Below, one piece after another: positions 27,694 through 36,596 of a DNA stretch of 64,000 nt. The position numbers were made by a program, and so were the translations under genes. Source of the DNA: Ogataea parapolymorpha DL-1 (lineage: Eukaryota; Ascomycota; Pichiomycetes; Pichiales; Pichiaceae). Position 1 is the first letter of the stretch, and every line of letters starts with the position of its first letter. The DNA lies in assembly GCF_000187245.1 (NCBI RefSeq), contig NC_027861.1, positions 1,178,001 to 1,242,000 on the forward strand, read 5' to 3'. Below the pieces are notes generated by a model. It did not search any database. It was not told where the DNA came from and was given only the letters and a program-made list of their open reading frames with translations.

Positions 27694-28338
27694 ATGCTCT
27701 CGTTTCTGCAGTTTGCAAGAAAGGCATCTTCTCTAACAAGAATAGCGGCCCCAAACGACAAACCTGTGCTAATCCTGGTGGTATCCATAGGCAACCCCGA
27801 AGCCCAATACCACGGGACCCGTCACTCGGTCGGTCATCTGATTTTGAAAAATTTATGCGAGTCTCAAGGTTTTTCCCAGATCAAGCAAATAAATGGGTTC
27901 AAATTCAGATGCAACACAGACAAGCCAGACGTGCTCCTGTACCAGACTCCAGGGTTCATGAATCTAAGCGGGAAAAACCTCGCCAAACCCTGGAAGGCTC
28001 TCATGGCGCAGCCTCAGTGGAACCCGGTGCTCGTGGTGCTCCACGACGAGCTGGATCTGGACCTGGGGAAAGTGCGTGTGCGAAAACAAAACTCTTCCGC
28101 ACGCGGGCATAATGGCCTGAAATCTATCCAGCAGCACATCGGCAAAGGCTACAACGCCATACAAATCGGCATCGGAAGAGATTCCAACAGAGAGAAAGAC
28201 CCGGACGCCGTGTCCAGGTACGTGCTGTCTAAATTTAGTGCGCAGGAGGCGGAACAACTCCACCAGCAGGTAGTGCCCCAAGTGGCTGCCATAATTGAAG
28301 AGATGCGGCAACACAAGCATATTTTTGAAACCTTGTGA
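27694..28338 (+). CDS. PTH1: Mitochondrial peptidyl-tRNA hydrolase Pth1
   Basis: A 214-residue bacterial-type peptidyl-tRNA hydrolase that cleaves the ester bond in stalled or dropped-off peptidyl-tRNA. The first 20 residues (MLSFLQFARKASSLTRIAA) look like a mitochondrial presequence. The family motif GNPEAQYHGTRHSVGH contains the catalytic His44. The substrate-binding FMNLSGK and the LHDELDLDLGKVRV block with its active-site Asp are also present, followed by SSARGHNGLKSI. The frame is open for 93 more codons upstream, but these lack an ATG-initiated homologous N-terminus and overlap the small membrane gene on the other strand. The ATG at 27694 is the natural start. Confidence 0.93.
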   Translation: MLSFLQFARKASSLTRIAAPNDKPVLILVVSIGNPEAQYHGTRHSVGHLILKNLCESQGFSQIKQINGFKFRCNTDKPDVLLYQTPGFMNLSGKNLAKPWKALMAQPQWNPVLVVLHDELDLDLGKVRVRKQNSSARGHNGLKSIQQHIGKGYNAIQIGIGRDSNREKDPDAVSRYVLSKFSAQEAEQLHQQVVPQVAAIIEEMRQHKHIFETL

Positions 28339-28457
28339 TTACATAATCCTCACGACTCGCTGGGGTAAGTGCGGAGTAGCATGGAGGCATGATGATGATG
28401 ATTGTGGGGTGACTTTAGATATATATAGAGAGTGTTGGGAATGCAAAAATTGTAAGC

Positions 28458-28883
28458 ATGTTCAAATTAACAGCTGGCCGTACCCTCAAAGAAAGTTCAA
28501 GGGGACTCCTCAGACAACCATCTACATCTCTTATCCGCCACTACTCCCTAGCAGACAGGCAGGGTGTCCTTAGACTAGAGGAGCTGATGCTCCAATGTCA
28601 CGCATATCCGGACCTTAGAACCAAGGCATACGACGCATTCAAAGTTGTTGACAAGGCTATTACGGTAGCAGACAAGCGTGCCAATTCATTCTTCTTTGAT
28701 AGATATTCGGCAATCACAAGTTTCATGTTCAGCGTGCTGTTCACGAGGGAGATACTCCGCAAGCCGAATAAGGAGGTTGTTGACCAATTTCTGGATTCCA
28801 TCGCGCTACACGACATCGACTTCCAGCTAGAGGATGTCAAACTGGTAATCCAATATTTGGGCACAATCAAACGATTGCTGTGA
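28458..28883 (+). CDS. Putative mitochondrial protein, unrecognised
   Basis: A 141-residue protein that I do not recognise. The first 30 residues are basic and Ser/Thr-rich without acids until ESSRG (MFKLTAGRTLK, then RQPSTSLIRHYS), a good mitochondrial presequence with a likely cleavage near RHYS. The rest looks helical, with alternating charged and hydrophobic residues, a hydrophobic SAITSFMFSVLF stretch in the middle, and LEDVKLVIQYLGTIKRLL at the end. No membrane span is certain. The frame is intact, has normal codon use, and fits the gap between PTH1 and DST1, with 35 bp to the DST1 stop, which supports a real gene. Confidence 0.65.
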   Translation: MFKLTAGRTLKESSRGLLRQPSTSLIRHYSLADRQGVLRLEELMLQCHAYPDLRTKAYDAFKVVDKAITVADKRANSFFFDRYSAITSFMFSVLFTREILRKPNKEVVDQFLDSIALHDIDFQLEDVKLVIQYLGTIKRLL

Positions 28884-28918
28884 ACGATCACATATGACGA
28901 CATATACTACTTATTTAT

Positions 28919-29803
28919 TTAACTGAATTTCCATCTATTTCCGCAGCTTTCACATGTACAGAAGGTTGTAAGCGGCTCATCCGCAGATCTCGTTTGCATC
29001 TGGTAGTAGCTGACCTCTCTCTTGTTGCACTTTCCGCACACAAATCTGTCTGTGATAGCACGCTTTTGCACCGCGCCCTGGGCGTCGAACAGGTTCTTTT
29101 GGTGCAGGTCGGCAAGCTCTTTTTTCAGGGCTTCAGGGGCAAGCTCCTGGTTGGTCATGGTGACGAATTTCGACGATTTGATTTCTCTGCTCAGTAACCG
29201 TGCTCGTAGTTCTGGATTGTTCTTATTTCTTAGATTCATAATTAATGATCTCATCTTGTTGCGGTACTGGTCCGACACTTTGGAATCCGTCAGTTTGAAT
29301 GCCTCCGCTTCGATCTCCTGGGCTATTAACACGATCTCCGAAGGCAGTTTGTCGGAGGTCATGGCCAATGCCGTGTACAGACCAGAGATCGACCCGTTTC
29401 TCGTGGAATTTTCGTGAATATTGATATTGACACCATCGTTTGCAGGATTACGCGGCTTAGACGTCACAAAAGTTTTGCTCTCTCTGTTCTCCACCGGTGG
29501 CGATGTCGAAGTAGCGGCCGCAGGGCTCTCTGGCGACGACTCTTTAGGTGGGGCCTTGCTGGACTTCTTCTCCTTCGACACCTGCTCCTTCCATTGCTTG
29601 ATTATTTTCTTCACGAGCGAGCTCACCTCCACGTCCGCATGTGTGCGCAGCTTGTTCACCGCCACTCCGACCTTGGTCTCTCTGAGAAACTTTTCAGTGG
29701 CTACCACTTCTTTTTTCAGCACCTCCAACAACTCAACAATTGTTTTGGTGTCCTGCGCCTTGTCGAGACTCTTTATCACAGACTTCACTTCCTGGGCCTC
29801 CAT
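28919..29803 (-). CDS. DST1: Transcription elongation factor TFIIS
   Basis: A 294-residue TFIIS, which rescues backtracked RNA polymerase II by stimulating transcript cleavage. It has the three usual parts: an N-terminal LW/TFIIS-N domain (about residues 1-80), the polymerase-binding central helical domain (about 130-245, RNKMRSLIMNLRNKNNPELR), and a C-terminal zinc ribbon. The ribbon shows CGKC and CESC cysteine pairs and the acidic hairpin RSADEP that reaches the polymerase active site. The end TTFCTCESCGNRWKFS is near invariant. I chose the ATG at 29803 (MEAQEVK); the frame continues upstream 38 codons to a GTG without homology. Saccharomyces Dst1 is 309 residues. Confidence 0.95.
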   Translation of the reverse strand: MEAQEVKSVIKSLDKAQDTKTIVELLEVLKKEVVATEKFLRETKVGVAVNKLRTHADVEVSSLVKKIIKQWKEQVSKEKKSSKAPPKESSPESPAAATSTSPPVENRESKTFVTSKPRNPANDGVNINIHENSTRNGSISGLYTALAMTSDKLPSEIVLIAQEIEAEAFKLTDSKVSDQYRNKMRSLIMNLRNKNNPELRARLLSREIKSSKFVTMTNQELAPEALKKELADLHQKNLFDAQGAVQKRAITDRFVCGKCNKREVSYYQMQTRSADEPLTTFCTCESCGNRWKFS

Positions 29804-29972
29804 GCTGTACGTTTCCGGGCTTCCCTGTTCTGTTTCTCGCTCCTGACCTCTCGTCGGTAAACAAAATACGCTTATCACTTTTCGTGAATAAAATTTCAGC
29901 ACATATGTCGTGTACACTTACATATTGCACTAGTGCAAGTCCGATCAGAATACTTATTAAAGTAGTATTTAT

Positions 29973-31283
29973 TTAGTTGGTGGTGACCTCGTGAATTGCC
30001 TTGGCCAGGTTGTCGACATTAGCAGGGTAGATACCGGCAATGGAGATTCTTCCATCGGAAGTCAGGTAAACAGACTTTTCAATCAGTCTCTTCACCTGGT
30101 CCTCCTTCAAGCCAGTGTAACAGAACATACCCTTTTGGTTCAGCAAATGGTCCCAGTTCAATGGGTTCTTGTAAGTGTTCTTCAGTTTGTCATGCAGCAG
30201 TTTTCTCATCTCAACGAGTCTGTCAGACATCACCCTCACGTCCTCCAGCCATTGTTGGTAGATTGCGTCGTCAGAAAGGATGATCTCGACTAGCTTGGAG
30301 CCGTGAGATGGGGGAGACGAATACAGCGGTCTGATGACCTTCTCCAATTGTGACTTCACTCTAGTGGTTTCTTCTGGACCAGCAGTGATGAGAGACAGCG
30401 AGCCGACTCTTTCACCGTAGAGACCCATGTTCTTAGCAAACGATTGCGAAAGAAGGAAGTTGGAGAGCTTTCCGTCAACAACCGCCTTGTTGAACTTGAA
30501 CAGAATGGCCAAGTCGTCGATTGGAGAGCCAGATCTAAATCCCTGGTAGGCCATGTCCAGAATTGGCAAAAGCTGCTTCTGAGAAACAACGTCCAGTATC
30601 TTATCCCACTGCTCCAACTCCGGATCGACACCAGTAGGGTTGTGACAGCATGCGTGCAGAAGAATGACAGTGCCCGGCTCTGCAGAGGCCAGATCGTTCA
30701 ACAATCCAGCTTCGTCCAATGCGTTAGTCTTGTAGTCGTAGTAACTGTATTTGCTGGTGGTCAGCCCAGCCTTTTCGAGAATGGCGACATGGTTGGCCCA
30801 GGTTGGGTTTGGAACAAGAACTTTGTTCGACTTTGGATAGAATGTTCTCACAAACTCTCCCAAAACTCTAAGAGAACCGGTACCGGAGATTCCTTGGGCA
30901 GTGAGAACACGGCCGTCCTCGAGAAGCTTCTTACCGGCCTCGTCGTGGCTGTAGAGCATTTTCTTGATGAGCTCGTTGAATTTTGGCGATCCGACGATTG
31001 GGACGTACTCCTTGTTGGTTTCGGTTTTGGCCAAAACTTGTTCTGCAGCTTTCACAGAAGGCAGGATCCATGGCTTTCCGTCATTGTCTCTATAAGCCCC
31101 AACACCAAGGTTGATTTTGGATGGGTTGGTGTCGTTGTTGTACAGCACAGTCAGACCGAGAATTTTATCGGCTGGAGCAGCCTGGACTGAGGCCCAAGCA
31201 GACTCCTGTCTCTTGGCGACAAAGAAGGCAACTTTCGAGAATTGCAGTCCTTTAGTGGCTCTTGAACTTGTAACTCTCAACAT
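29973..31283 (-). CDS. AAT1: Mitochondrial aspartate aminotransferase
   Basis: A 436-residue PLP enzyme that interconverts aspartate and 2-oxoglutarate with oxaloacetate and glutamate. The N-terminus MLRVTSSRATKGLQFSKVAF is a typical mitochondrial targeting peptide, with mature sequence from about SAWASVQAAPADKILGL. The family's INLGVGAYRDN motif, the HACCHNPTGVD block and the PLP-binding Lys284 in SQSFAKNMGLYGER are all present. The C-terminus lacks a peroxisomal signal. Saccharomyces Aat1 is 451 residues. Codon use is biased as in well-expressed genes. A consensus TATA element lies 54-61 bp upstream of the ATG. It is the first of two tandem genes (AAT1, DST1) on this strand. Confidence 0.95.
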   Translation of the reverse strand: MLRVTSSRATKGLQFSKVAFFVAKRQESAWASVQAAPADKILGLTVLYNNDTNPSKINLGVGAYRDNDGKPWILPSVKAAEQVLAKTETNKEYVPIVGSPKFNELIKKMLYSHDEAGKKLLEDGRVLTAQGISGTGSLRVLGEFVRTFYPKSNKVLVPNPTWANHVAILEKAGLTTSKYSYYDYKTNALDEAGLLNDLASAEPGTVILLHACCHNPTGVDPELEQWDKILDVVSQKQLLPILDMAYQGFRSGSPIDDLAILFKFNKAVVDGKLSNFLLSQSFAKNMGLYGERVGSLSLITAGPEETTRVKSQLEKVIRPLYSSPPSHGSKLVEIILSDDAIYQQWLEDVRVMSDRLVEMRKLLHDKLKNTYKNPLNWDHLLNQKGMFCYTGLKEDQVKRLIEKSVYLTSDGRISIAGIYPANVDNLAKAIHEVTTN

Positions 31284-31882
31284 GGCCTTGATTTTTAGTG
31301 CAAATTCAGATTCTGTTTAAATGTTCTCCTGGTGCATATTTATACTACTCTCCATACACCCACCTGCATATATTTTCAAGATGATTCAATTTTTCCATTC
31401 TCCATGCACGAAAACACCGTAGACGGGGTGGAGCCACAAAGTTCGCACTGGCCAATTGGCGCGATACACCACGCAAATGCTGACTGTTGAGAAATAGCGC
31501 AATGGCTAGTCTCCGTATCGGTGATGCGAAGCTTGTTTGCGTGGCCTACCGGAGTCACCCTTGAGCAATACTAATGCCCGGGGGTTTTCTACGAACGGAT
31601 CTATAGTTACCCGCTGATTTTTTTTTTTTGAGTCATACCCCTCATGGGTCATTTATAGTATCGGCTCCCCTCTTCTCATCTCAAAACCGTTAGAAAAGCC
31701 TTTAGTCTTTATTATAGTCGCTGAAAGGTGGTATTTAGGCTATTTTCACGTGGACACCAGCTACTTGTCGTCGGCGATTCGACACCGGTTTTTGGATCTC
31801 GTAGAAACCCGGCCAAAGCTCCAGCGGCTGTAACACAGGAGAAACGGAAACATATGCTGGATGACATAATCAAGTATATCGA
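31284..31882. promoter_or_regulatory. AAT1 upstream region with TATA box and Gcn4-type site
   Basis: 599 bp without a gene between AAT1 and the SDS22 stop. On the AAT1 strand a TATAAATA lies at 31337-31344. A perfect Gcn4/AP-1 core TGAGTCA (TGACTCA on the other strand) lies at 31629-31635 beside an 11-T tract. Two short open frames in the region have no homology and were set aside. Confidence 0.5.
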
Positions 31883-32983
31883 TCAGGCCTGGTTAATGTA
31901 CATTGCATCGATCTTCTGAAGCGATTTGCCGAGATTCAGCTTAAGCTTGGTTCTGTACAATGCCGGCGCATTCAGCTGAATAGGATTTCCCTCAAAATAC
32001 ACGGTGTCCAAATTCGGAAGGTGTCCCAATTGCTCTCTCACGTTATCAAACGAGTCGATCTTGTTGTACGAGCACCAAAAATCTGTCAATTCTGTGAGGT
32101 GGCTGAGATTTTCAAGCTTACTGATCTGGTTAGCCGTCACGTCCAGAACCATTAGCTTGTGCAAGTTGTCCAGGCCTTCAAGCTTTGTCAATTTATTGTG
32201 CGACAGATACAGCTCCTCCAGGCTCTCGAGCTGATCCAAATTTTCGATCTTGGTTATCTTGTTCGATTGAATGGATAGCACCCGTAGCCGTTTCAGATTT
32301 TGTAGATTTTCAAACTTCGATATCATGTTTTTACCAAGCCAAAGTTGCTCAATACTTGGCAGATGGAGCATTGTTTCTGAGATCACCTCGATCCGATTTC
32401 CACCCAGTTCGAGGTTCTTCAGATTCTTTAGTGTCTCCAAATTCCGTATCTCTTTGATGCGGTTTTGCACAAAGTAAAGGTTTTCCAGTTTCGTCAGAGC
32501 TTCTAAATGCTTGATATTCTTGATATTATTGAAGGATAGGTCTAGCGTAGTCAGGTTGGTGAATTCGTTAATATGTTTCGAGATGTGCTTGATCCTGTTG
32601 TCGTAAAGATCCAGCTCTTCTAGCTTTTCCTTGTTTGGCAACTTCTTGAGCCCGTTTGCGCTCTCCAGCAAGTTGTCTCTAAGAACCAGGCTTTCCAAAC
32701 TATGAAATCTCTCCAGCCCCAACGCGTCAAGATCCCTAATTTTATATTGGATTAGATCAATATACTGCACATCATCAGGAAGCGCTTCTGTTAGCTCTTT
32801 GTCTGAAGGCAGAACTTCTGGATTTGGATCATCGATGGTTTGCATTCCAAACTTCTCCTGTAGCTCTTCCACCTGGTCAGGAGCCATTCCACGCTGCTCT
32901 GGAGCTTCCTGGTCATCTGAAGACATGATTTCTGCCATCTCTGCATCCGATTGGATATTTTTGTCGATCTTCTCGTCACTCAT
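31883..32983 (-). CDS. SDS22: Protein phosphatase 1 regulator Sds22 (leucine-rich repeats)
   Basis: A 366-residue leucine-rich repeat protein. After an acidic N-terminal region (about 1-85) come roughly eleven 22-residue repeats of the Sds22 type (LxxLxLxxNxIxxIxxL), such as LDLSFNNIKNIKHLEAL, ENLYFVQNRIKEIRNLETL and LDVTANQISKLENLSHL, then a C-terminal cap with GNPIQLNAPALYRTKL. Sds22 binds the catalytic subunit of PP1 (Glc7), aids its maturation and nuclear targeting. Saccharomyces Sds22 is 338 residues. The ATG start is clear. Regularity of the repeats makes the assignment safe. Confidence 0.95.
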   Translation of the reverse strand: MSDEKIDKNIQSDAEMAEIMSSDDQEAPEQRGMAPDQVEELQEKFGMQTIDDPNPEVLPSDKELTEALPDDVQYIDLIQYKIRDLDALGLERFHSLESLVLRDNLLESANGLKKLPNKEKLEELDLYDNRIKHISKHINEFTNLTTLDLSFNNIKNIKHLEALTKLENLYFVQNRIKEIRNLETLKNLKNLELGGNRIEVISETMLHLPSIEQLWLGKNMISKFENLQNLKRLRVLSIQSNKITKIENLDQLESLEELYLSHNKLTKLEGLDNLHKLMVLDVTANQISKLENLSHLTELTDFWCSYNKIDSFDNVREQLGHLPNLDTVYFEGNPIQLNAPALYRTKLKLNLGKSLQKIDAMYINQA

Positions 32984-33207
32984 TGCGCTATAATCAAAAT
33001 ATATATTTTATTTGCCTAACAATTAATTCCTGTTGCCGTGATATCGTAGTCACATCTCTGCACCGCAACAGGCCCCTTTGGCGCAACACCTACTCATTAC
33101 AGTCATAATTCAACGATTATCTACATAACGAAGTCTCCGGACATCCTATAGCCAGAGACAAAGGCACTTATTCGCCTCGTGTGGGACGAAACAATAACCC
33201 TATTGGC

Positions 33208-33615
33208 TCAACGGATCTCGGGATCGAGGGACTCTTGAGCAGGCGTGTAGCTCTTCAGAACGTAGTCAACACATTCTCCCACAGACTTGATTTCGTTGGC
33301 AACGTTGTCATCGAACACCACGTCGAACTCCTCCTCGAGGGCAACAAGCACGTCATTGTAGTCTAGCGAGTCCATGCCGAGATCCTTAATGAATTCGGTT
33401 TCCATACCAATCGAACTGGAAGGAACTTTCAGTTCGAACGAGTTCAGCACAGAAATCGATCTCGCAAGCACATCCTCTTTGGTCAAAGAAGAAGTCGAGG
33501 AGTAAAACTTAACACCATTCATGAATCTGACTGGTTGCATTCTGGCAGCAGGAACGGGTCTCACCGTTCTGGCAACCTTAGCGGCATTTCTCATATTGTA
33601 AGCAAATCTCAACAT
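33208..33615 (-). CDS. ACP1: Mitochondrial acyl carrier protein
   Basis: A 135-residue acyl carrier protein. The first half is a long basic presequence (MLRFAYNMRNAAKVARTVR). The mature four-helix domain carries the phosphopantetheine attachment motif GMDSLD with Ser83. The acidic helix after it, ALEEEFDVVF, is the usual recognition helix. In yeast mitochondria it carries intermediates of type II fatty acid synthesis, serves lipoate formation, and binds LYR proteins in Fe-S cluster assembly and complex I where present. MCT1, which loads malonate on it, is encoded 7.5 kb to the left. Saccharomyces Acp1 is 125 residues. Confidence 0.95.
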   Translation of the reverse strand: MLRFAYNMRNAAKVARTVRPVPAARMQPVRFMNGVKFYSSTSSLTKEDVLARSISVLNSFELKVPSSSIGMETEFIKDLGMDSLDYNDVLVALEEEFDVVFDDNVANEIKSVGECVDYVLKSYTPAQESLDPEIR

Positions 33616-34239
33616 CTTGTAATGTGTTTATAATCAATGCGGTCGGATATTTGCCTAAGTTTTTTTTCCAAAGTAATTTTCTCCTCTTTATTTCTGCAAA
33701 ATTCGGAGCTTTTTCGAATTTGAGCCGTGGACCTGAGAGTCTTATTTTTACGTATATGCGACATTCTTGAGCTTGTAAGTTGCTTTTCTATTACAGGCAA
33801 AAGGACTAGTGATCCTAATGTTTTGGCCTGAGGTAGAAGTGGTCAAGGTCCCAATGGAGAGACGATCTGCCTTTTCCATCATTTTGCCCCTGGATTATTT
33901 GAAAAGTTCTCCTGAACACGGATTATACTACACAGTAGCCATGACACGCCCGATACATGCCCACCTCCAACCGTTTCCCAGCATCAGTTGCCAATCCGCT
34001 GCTCCTAAGGCGAGATGGCTCTCTTGGCACTTACCCGGCCGTCATACCAAGTTGTAAACTTTGTTGAAAAAAACACCTCTTCAACTATAGAATTCCTCTT
34101 GTTTCCGCCACATTCAGCTAATCGCTTACCAACGTGCCAAACATACGCATCTGTACATATTTTGATCGCTTTGGCTGGTGAAGGAGATACTTAGGTTCGG
34201 TTACGCTTATATTTCGCAAATATTGTATATTAGTTTGTC
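33616..34239. other. Intergenic region, divergent promoters of ACP1 and BRE1
   Basis: 624 bp without a supported gene. Short poly-T runs near ACP1 and AT-rich sequence before BRE1 are the only promoter-like features. A GTAAGT at about 33775 followed by TTACAG is present, but no matching branch point was seen. Two short frames here lack homology. Confidence 0.4.
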
Positions 34240-36297
34240 ATGTCGGATGTTAAGCGGTCAGTGTCGCCGGGGCCAGACACCTCCAAGATTCTCAAGAAAA
34301 TCAAGAGGTTTGCCGAGCCTCTAGATGCGCTCAGTGAGTTTGGCCCTTTGACCCAGGAGGACGTTGTTTACTACCAAAAGGAGGCCCTATATAGGATGAT
34401 GAATCTCTACCGAAGTCGAAACAGGCGACTCTCCAAGGGCCTCAAAGACCTGGAAGATAATTATGCTCGAATCTACCGATGCTACAGCATTTTGAACACC
34501 TGGTGGGCCGAGATAGTGGAGCATTTCAAGACCCACGACAAGTTCGAGATCAAAACTGACGTCAACGAGCACGTTTTAGTTCCCGTCGATGAAAGCTTCG
34601 GTTCCGACACAGAGAAGCTGAAGGAGACCAGATTAGCACTTATAAACCTTATTCAGCCCTTGTTGTCTCTTCCGGTTTCGGAACATGAAGATAAGCTGGC
34701 AACGTTGCAGGAATCTTTGGCTGGCTTGAGCGTGTTTAAAAGCCAGCTGGAGGACGAGAATAAGCTCTTACGAGACAAGATCGAAGAATTGAATCAGGAA
34801 CTGGACGTTTACATTGGTCACAAGGATCGAGCAGAATCCAAGACTTTGGAGCGTATAAGCGACGTGAAGAAGGCCGAGGAGCCAATAGTGAAAGAACAGA
34901 CGCCCGAGATCAAGCATGAAAATGGAGAGCAAAAACAAGAGAACGACACTAACATTGTTGAGTTTGAAAATTTGAAAGTGGAGGTGGAAGAGCTCAAAAC
35001 GAAAAACAACGTGATCTCGCAGCAGCTCGAAGAAAAGATGAAGTTGATACAGGACCTAGAGAGCAAGCTCTCAGAGCTTTCGGTCAAACTTTTGGATCCC
35101 TCTGAAGAAGATTTGCAGAAGTCCTCTCTTTTCCAGAGTCTTTCTGCCAAGAATATCGAGCTCAACACAGAATTGAGCAAAGTCAAATACGAAAGCTCGA
35201 AAACTGAATCTCAATATCTTGCTTTGGAGTCGAGCATAACGCAAAATCAGTCTACCCTTGAGGAGAAGCTGCGCACAGAGATGAAGAGCAACAACGGGTA
35301 CATTCAGAAGTTGGAGACCGATCTTTCTAGGATTCGTGCCGACAGAGATGAGTTACAGGCTCAGATTTCCGTGTTGAAGGCCGAAAAGGGCAAGAGCGAG
35401 CTAACCGAGGAGTACCGCAAGCTGAACGAGGTTTTGGAAAAACGTTTGGAGGAGCTCGAAAAGAGCGTGAACAGGGACTACGAGGCCGAGGCCACGTCCA
35501 GCGAGGACATTGCCACCCTGCAAAAACACAACTCAATTCTCACGATGGAGCTCAAACAAATGGAGGAGGCGTTCAAGCAGACGCGGCAGATTGCGCAATC
35601 GAAGCTCCAGAAGTACGCCGACTCCGACTCCTACATAAACAAACTCACAGTCGAGAAAAATAAGGCGGACCAGAAATATTTCCAAGCGATGCGGTCGAAG
35701 GATTCGTTGACGTCGCAAAATAGGATTTTGAACTCGAATCTAGCCAAGCAAAACGAGCTCATAGAAGTTCTCAAAGGCAACGAGAAGAACCTTATGAAAA
35801 AGTTTGAGATCGAGCAACAGTTGTACGAGAAACTCAAGAATTTAGAGATTGTGTTCAAAAATGATCTCAACTTCCAAGTGAATAAGAACAAAGAGCTCGA
35901 GTTGAAACTCAAATCCACTACGCAGATGAATCAGGAGCTACAGACAAAACTGAATCAAAAGAACGAGTCATCGGCAGAGCAACAGAGGCGCATATCTGGT
36001 CTGGAAGCGGAGACCAAGGGTCTTTCGTCAAAGGTCAAGTCGCTAGAGTCACTGCTGATGAAATATCGTGCGAACAACCCGTCTGCAACTGCGGAGGATG
36101 AAGAGATCAACCAAGCTCTGCTGGCCATGACGAAATGCCAATTATGCAATAAAAACTTCAAGAATCTCACGCTAAAAGTGTGTGGTCACTGTTTTTGCGC
36201 CGACTGTATCAACGATAGATTGAGTTCGCGTATGAGAAAGTGTCCCAGCTGCAACCAGCAGTTCAGCAGCTACGACGTGCTGACTATCCATTTATAA
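34240..36297 (+). CDS. BRE1: E3 ubiquitin ligase Bre1 (histone H2B)
   Basis: A 685-residue E3 ligase which, with Rad6, ubiquitylates histone H2B and thereby enables H3K4 and H3K79 methylation. Almost the whole length is predicted coiled coil (about residues 150-620, rich in Glu, Lys, Leu heptads), and the extreme C-terminus is the RING finger (about 633-672, CQLCNKNF...CGHCFCADC...CPSCNQQF). The N-terminal YRMMNLYRSRNRRLSKGLKDLE region matches the Bre1 Rad6-binding part. Saccharomyces Bre1 is 700 residues. JHD2, which removes the H3K4 methyl marks promoted by Bre1, is encoded 22 kb away. DUR1,2 starts 299 bp downstream on the same strand. Confidence 0.95.
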   Translation: MSDVKRSVSPGPDTSKILKKIKRFAEPLDALSEFGPLTQEDVVYYQKEALYRMMNLYRSRNRRLSKGLKDLEDNYARIYRCYSILNTWWAEIVEHFKTHDKFEIKTDVNEHVLVPVDESFGSDTEKLKETRLALINLIQPLLSLPVSEHEDKLATLQESLAGLSVFKSQLEDENKLLRDKIEELNQELDVYIGHKDRAESKTLERISDVKKAEEPIVKEQTPEIKHENGEQKQENDTNIVEFENLKVEVEELKTKNNVISQQLEEKMKLIQDLESKLSELSVKLLDPSEEDLQKSSLFQSLSAKNIELNTELSKVKYESSKTESQYLALESSITQNQSTLEEKLRTEMKSNNGYIQKLETDLSRIRADRDELQAQISVLKAEKGKSELTEEYRKLNEVLEKRLEELEKSVNRDYEAEATSSEDIATLQKHNSILTMELKQMEEAFKQTRQIAQSKLQKYADSDSYINKLTVEKNKADQKYFQAMRSKDSLTSQNRILNSNLAKQNELIEVLKGNEKNLMKKFEIEQQLYEKLKNLEIVFKNDLNFQVNKNKELELKLKSTTQMNQELQTKLNQKNESSAEQQRRISGLEAETKGLSSKVKSLESLLMKYRANNPSATAEDEEINQALLAMTKCQLCNKNFKNLTLKVCGHCFCADCINDRLSSRMRKCPSCNQQFSSYDVLTIHL

Positions 36298-36596
36298 GTA
36301 CTAATCGATGCCAACTTGATGATGTAGTTTGGATTATTGTTTATCGTGCATCGATAATCGCAGCTTTTTTGTTATCTCTATTGTTTTGGGAATATTTTTC
36401 TCTTTATCAGCCAATAGTGCCTCGGCGGCGAAAATTACGGGCCGCGCTCGCCGTCCTAAAATTAAATTGTTACGGGGGATTCCGCGAGGGCATCGGGGCG
36501 CCGATTACGACGAAAAAATATAAGCTGCGGCAAGTTTTGCGAGACGCATCGATAAGAGAAACTGGAAATAATTCAGTTTCAATTTGTTTATTTCCA
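36298..36596 (+). promoter_or_regulatory. DUR1,2 promoter: GATAA cluster and UIS(ALL)-like element
   Basis: The 299-bp promoter has five GATAA/TTATC elements: 36341-36345, 36353-36357, 36372-36376, 36404-36408 and 36551-36555. These are the sites of GATA factors (Gln3, Gat1, Dal80) that mediate nitrogen catabolite repression. GAAAATTACG at 36430-36439 is close to the Saccharomyces allophanate-response element UIS(ALL) (GAAAATTGCGTT), next to a CGGCGG triplet pair. The sites are direct observations; their use is inferred from the known control of urea degradation genes. Confidence 0.72.

Noticed and set aside
33809..34057. 82-codon frame between ACP1 and BRE1
   Set aside because: Low-complexity chance translation without homology.
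36240..36596. 119-codon upstream extension of DUR1,2 overlapping BRE1
   Set aside because: No homology before MVNTTGW, it contains the GATAA promoter elements, and protein length is already normal from the ATG at 36597.
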